64,000 nt of DNA from an uncultured Pelagibacteraceae bacterium. Its GTDB lineage: Bacteria > Pseudomonadota > Alphaproteobacteria > Pelagibacterales > Pelagibacteraceae. Positions 60,307 to 64,000 of the stretch are shown here, piece after piece. A program made the translations under genes and the position numbers. The DNA is taken from contig CACGAB010000003.1 in assembly GCA_902570915.1 (NCBI GenBank), positions 1 through 64,000 on the forward strand, given 5' to 3'. The notes beneath the pieces are model-generated. The model made no database searches, had not been told where the DNA came from, and saw only the letters and a list, made by a program, of their open reading frames with translations. Position 1 is the first letter of the stretch, and every line of letters starts with the position of its first letter.

Positions 60307-61233
60307 ATGTTTTCAGTAATTTTCCCAGGTCAAGGGTCTCAATTAGTTGGAATGGGAAAAGAGCTCTATAATAAATTTAATATAGTAAAAGACCTTTTTA
60401 AACAGGCAGACGAAACATTAAATTTTTCTATTTCTAAGCTTATTCTGGAAGGGCCAAAAGAAGAATTAGATTTAACAGCAAATACACAACCAGCAATATT
60501 TTTAATAAGTTATTCAATATTTAATTTAGCAAAAAATGAATTCAACTTAGATTTAAATAAAGCAAAATACTTTGCGGGACACTCTTTAGGAGAATATTCG
60601 GCATTATCGTGTGCAGGATATCTGGATTTTTCAGATACTTTAAAAATATTGAGAATTAGAGGGGATGCTATGCAAAACTCTGTACCTAAAGGACAGGGAG
60701 GGATGGTTGCGGTATTGGGCTCAACAGTTGATGAGATTGAAAGAATTTTAATGGAAAATAAAGAGAATTTAAAAGCGCAAATTGCAAATGATAATTCTGA
60801 AGGTCAAATCGTTTTGAGCGGAAATACTAAAGACTTAGAACAATTTACTCAAATTTTTAAGGCTAATTTAATTAAAAATATTAAACTTCCTGTAAGTGCA
60901 CCCTTTCACTGTGAACTAATGAATAATGCTACAAAAATTATGAAAGAAGAGTTAAATAAACTTAATTTTAAAAATGGGCAAAATAAATTAATTTCTAACG
61001 TTACTGCCAATGAGATTAAAGACTTAGATGAGCTTAAAAATCTCTTAATTAAGCAAATAGAGAATAGAGTTAGATGGAGAGAAAGCGTGATTAATATGAT
61101 AGAAAATGATGTAGACCATTTTATAGAAATTGGACCTGGGAAAGTTTTGTCAGGTTTGGTAAAAAGGATTAATAGAAATGTTAAAATTGATACAATTAAT
61201 TCTCAAGGCGATATTGAAGGTCTAAAAATATGA
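60307..61233 (+). CDS. fabD: Malonyl-CoA:ACP transacylase
   Basis: VIFPGQGSQLVGMGK, AGHSLGEYSAL, SAPFHCELM. Confidence 0.97.
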   Translation: MFSVIFPGQGSQLVGMGKELYNKFNIVKDLFKQADETLNFSISKLILEGPKEELDLTANTQPAIFLISYSIFNLAKNEFNLDLNKAKYFAGHSLGEYSALSCAGYLDFSDTLKILRIRGDAMQNSVPKGQGGMVAVLGSTVDEIERILMENKENLKAQIANDNSEGQIVLSGNTKDLEQFTQIFKANLIKNIKLPVSAPFHCELMNNATKIMKEELNKLNFKNGQNKLISNVTANEIKDLDELKNLLIKQIENRVRWRESVINMIENDVDHFIEIGPGKVLSGLVKRINRNVKIDTINSQGDIEGLKI

Positions 61234-61967
61234 CTGATTTAAAAGGTAAAAATATTATTGTTACTGGTGCTTCAGGTGGGATAGGGAATTCAATAATTGA
61301 AAAATTAAATCAATCAGGAGCAAATATTTTAGCCTCAGGTACAAGAATAGAAAAACTTGAGGAATTAAAAAGTATATATGGAAATATTAAAATATTAAAG
61401 TTTGATATTTCTCAAAGCGATAAAATCGAGGAGTTTGTTGAAAACGCAACTGAACAACTTGGTGGCAGTTTAGATTGTCTCGTTAATAATGCAGGCATTA
61501 CCCAAGACAATTTAGCAATAAGGATGAGCTTAGATGAATGGAAAAAAGTTATTGATGTAAACTTAACATCAACTTTTTTGATGAGCAAATCAGCAATTAA
61601 AAAAATGCTTAAAAATAAATCTGGAAAAATTGTTAATATTACGTCAGTCGTTGGACACACAGGTAATTTAGGACAGGCCAATTACACAGCTTCTAAAGCA
61701 GGTATAATTGCAATGTCTAAGAGTTTGGCAATAGAATATGCTAAGAAAAATATAAATATAAATTGTATTTCACCTGGTTTTATTAAAACAGCTATGACGG
61801 ATAAATTAGACGATAAATTCAAAGAGGCTATAATATCAAAAATTCCTTCTGCCCGACTAGGAGAGCCAGTTGATATTGCAAATGCTGTACTTTTTTTATG
61901 TTCTAGTCACTCGAGTTATATAAATGGAGAAACTTTGCATGTTAATGGAGGTATGTATATGGCTTGA
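61230..61967 (+). CDS. fabG: 3-oxoacyl-ACP reductase
   Basis: VTGASGGIGNSI, NNAGITQDNLAIRM, YTASKAGI. Confidence 0.97.
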   Translation: MTDLKGKNIIVTGASGGIGNSIIEKLNQSGANILASGTRIEKLEELKSIYGNIKILKFDISQSDKIEEFVENATEQLGGSLDCLVNNAGITQDNLAIRMSLDEWKKVIDVNLTSTFLMSKSAIKKMLKNKSGKIVNITSVVGHTGNLGQANYTASKAGIIAMSKSLAIEYAKKNININCISPGFIKTAMTDKLDDKFKEAIISKIPSARLGEPVDIANAVLFLCSSHSSYINGETLHVNGGMYMA

Positions 61968-62015
61968 CAAAATAGGTTTTTAAACTAATAAGAATTTATA
62001 ACAATAAGGATCAAA

Positions 62016-62255
62016 ATGTCAGAAGATGTTTCAAGTAAAGTTAAAAAGATAGTTGCAGATCACTTAGGTATTGATGAAGCAAAAGTAACAGAAGAATCTA
62101 GTTTTATAGATGATTTGGGTGCGGATAGTCTAGATACTGTGGAATTAGTTATGGCTTTTGAGGAGGAATTTGGTTCAGAAATTTCTGATAGTGAGGCTGA
62201 AAAGATTTTAACAGTTGGAGATGCTGTAAAATTTATAGAAGGAAAAGCTAACTAA
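62016..62255 (+). CDS. acpP: Acyl carrier protein
   Basis: [21 protein letters not shown]. Confidence 0.98.
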   Translation: MSEDVSSKVKKIVADHLGIDEAKVTEESSFIDDLGADSLDTVELVMAFEEEFGSEISDSEAEKILTVGDAVKFIEGKAN

Positions 62256-62261
62256 TAATTA

Positions 62262-62894
62262 ATGCCCACAAACAAAGATGGGGTAATGATAATTCTTTCC
62301 TCTCCATCAGGAGCAGGAAAAACAACACTAGTTGGTTTATTATCACAACGCCCTAATTTTGAAATTTCGATATCTCATACAACAAGAGAACCTAGGAAAA
62401 ATGAAATACAAAATAAAGACTATTATTTTGTCAGTGAAAAAGAATTTAAAAGGCTGATAGGAAATGAAGAATTTCTAGAATATGCAAAGGTTTTTAACAA
62501 TCTTTATGGTACAACTCGTACTCCTGTAATTGAAAGACTAAATAAAGGGAAAAATGTTTTATTTGATATTGATTGGCAAGGCGCAGATCAAATAAAGAAT
62601 AAAAAATTAGATTACAGACTAATTACTTTTTTTATTTTACCACCGAGTAAACAAATTTTACTAGAGAGATTATCTCATCGACATATGGGTGATAAAACTA
62701 TGGTTGAACAAAGAATGAATCAGTTTAGTTATGATGTTTTGCATTGGATTAATTATGATTACGTGGTCATTAATGATACTTTAAATAATTGTTTTTTAAA
62801 AATTCTTAATTTAATTGATGCAGAACTAAACAATGGCTCAAAAGATTATGACAAAGATTTTATTAGAAAACATGTAGAAAAACTAACTAGTTAG
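62262..62894 (+). CDS. gmk: Guanylate kinase
   Basis: [34 protein letters not shown]. Confidence 0.96.
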   Translation: MPTNKDGVMIILSSPSGAGKTTLVGLLSQRPNFEISISHTTREPRKNEIQNKDYYFVSEKEFKRLIGNEEFLEYAKVFNNLYGTTRTPVIERLNKGKNVLFDIDWQGADQIKNKKLDYRLITFFILPPSKQILLERLSHRHMGDKTMVEQRMNQFSYDVLHWINYDYVVINDTLNNCFLKILNLIDAELNNGSKDYDKDFIRKHVEKLTS

Positions 62895-63671
62895 ATTTTC
62901 ATACTCTTTAGCTAGGTTGTAGTATGTATCAAGATTTAAATTTTGTGGTCTTAAATCTAAATTTAGTCTCAACTTCCTTTTTATTTCATCATTTCCATTA
63001 AACAATTGATTAAAAGGTTTTTTAATCATTTTTCTTCTATGGTTAAAAAAATATCTTGTAATAAGTTCGATATTTGTAGCTTTATTTATTTTAAAAAATT
63101 TTTTTTTTGGTTTAAAGATTAGTAAAGTACTTTCTATTTTTGGTTTAGGCCAGAAAGAAGATCGATTGATGTCACAAATTTTTGATATATTCAACTTCCA
63201 CTTAGCTAATATAGATAATCTTCCATAATTAGATGTGTTGACGTCTGCTATGATCCTGTCTGCTACTTCTTTCTGAAACATTAATATTAAACTTTCAAAC
63301 CAAAATTTTTCCTTATCTAAATTGAGTATCCATTTACACAATATTTCAGTAGAAATATTATAAGGTAAATTTCCAAAAACAATCAGCTTATGTGTAGATA
63401 AATTTTTCTCATTCACATTAAGAATATCATCATTAATTATTTTTAGATTTTTATGAAATTTTTTTTGTAAATTAATTACAAGATTACTATCTTTCTCTAC
63501 TATAAAAAATTTTCTTGGTTTTTTTTTTAATATACATGAAGTCAAGTTACCTGTCCCAGGGCCAACTTCTAGCACAGTTTTATCTTGAATATTCTCAATA
63601 CTGGTAATTTTTTCTAAAATCTTTTTATCTATAAGAAAATTTTGACCTAAGCTTTTTTTTGCTTTGATCAT
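62883..63671 (-). CDS. rsmA: 16S rRNA dimethyladenosine transferase
   Basis: [34 protein letters not shown]. Confidence 0.97.
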   Translation of the reverse strand: MIKAKKSLGQNFLIDKKILEKITSIENIQDKTVLEVGPGTGNLTSCILKKKPRKFFIVEKDSNLVINLQKKFHKNLKIINDDILNVNEKNLSTHKLIVFGNLPYNISTEILCKWILNLDKEKFWFESLILMFQKEVADRIIADVNTSNYGRLSILAKWKLNISKICDINRSSFWPKPKIESTLLIFKPKKKFFKINKATNIELITRYFFNHRRKMIKKPFNQLFNGNDEIKRKLRLNLDLRPQNLNLDTYYNLAKEYENLTS

Positions 63672-64000
63672 TTTGTTTTCTCAAGAAAAGATATGGCTTT
63701 GTATAAACTTAAACTACTTGATAAGTTCTTACCAAGCATTGTCTCGTTAGGTCCATGGTCAGGGGATACTCTCAAAAAAGGTAAACCCAATGTAATATTA
63801 ATGGCGTCATATTCATAAAGAGTTTTTATGGGTGTTAAAACTTGATCATGATACATACCTAAAATTACATTAAATTTTTTTCTGTTTTTTCTTAAAAAGA
63901 TAGTATCAGCAGCAAATGGTCCATATACTTTAAATTTACGTTTTTTTAAATTTTTAATAGTTGGCTTAATAATTTTTTCATCTTCATTAAATTTACCGGT
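63668..64000 (-). CDS. pdxA: 4-hydroxythreonine-4-phosphate dehydrogenase, N-terminus beyond window
   Basis: Frame open to base 64000 (TGKFNEDEK...VYGPFAADTIFLR...GMYHDQVLTPIK); SPDHG motif; adjacent to rsmA. Confidence 0.92.
   Translation of the reverse strand, partial: TGKFNEDEKIIKPTIKNLKKRKFKVYGPFAADTIFLRKNRKKFNVILGMYHDQVLTPIKTLYEYDAINITLGLPFLRVSPDHGPNETMLGKNLSSSLSLYKAISFLEKTK

Noticed and set aside
1-64000. CRISPR arrays, transposases, integrases, prophage genes, tRNA/rRNA genes
   Set aside because: No repeated spacer-type array, IS-like terminal repeats, phage proteins or T-loop-type (GGTTCGAATCC) tRNA signatures noticed; absence is by eye, so tRNAscan-SE and a repeat finder should confirm

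Overview
This window is a compact, AT-rich, gene-dense alphaproteobacterial chromosome segment. Gene content, very short intergenic gaps and the glycine riboswitch/TRAP/one-carbon gene repertoire fit the SAR11 clade (Candidatus Pelagibacter-like); this assignment is inference, no search was run. Most of the window is housekeeping: ppc, recA, alaS, icd, psd/pssA, guaB/guaA, panB, gcvTHP, gshA/gshB, purF, dnaB, rpsF-rpsR-rplI, fabD-fabG-acpP, gmk, rsmA and pdxA (partial). Accessory features include a PL5 alginate-lyase-like protein, a umuDC mutasome, a TRAP transporter next to divergent pxpA/pxpBC (5-oxoprolinase), an amine oxidase-DUF1365-Cfa-DUF3833-SDR-TspO lipid/stress module directly behind gcvP, an msrA-selO pair, NAD-formate dehydrogenase, an arginine:glycine amidinotransferase homologue, a heptad-repeat coiled-coil protein, and a PhnZ-like HD-domain (diiron oxygenase type) protein. 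The strongest non-coding signal is a tandem glycine riboswitch before gcvT. A perfect 11-bp helix would bury the gcvT Shine-Dalgarno and start codon and is mutually exclusive with P1 of the second aptamer, which predicts a translational ON switch. No tRNA, rRNA, CRISPR array, transposon or prophage was recognised. I did not find convincing evidence of a wholly new multi-gene defence-type system.
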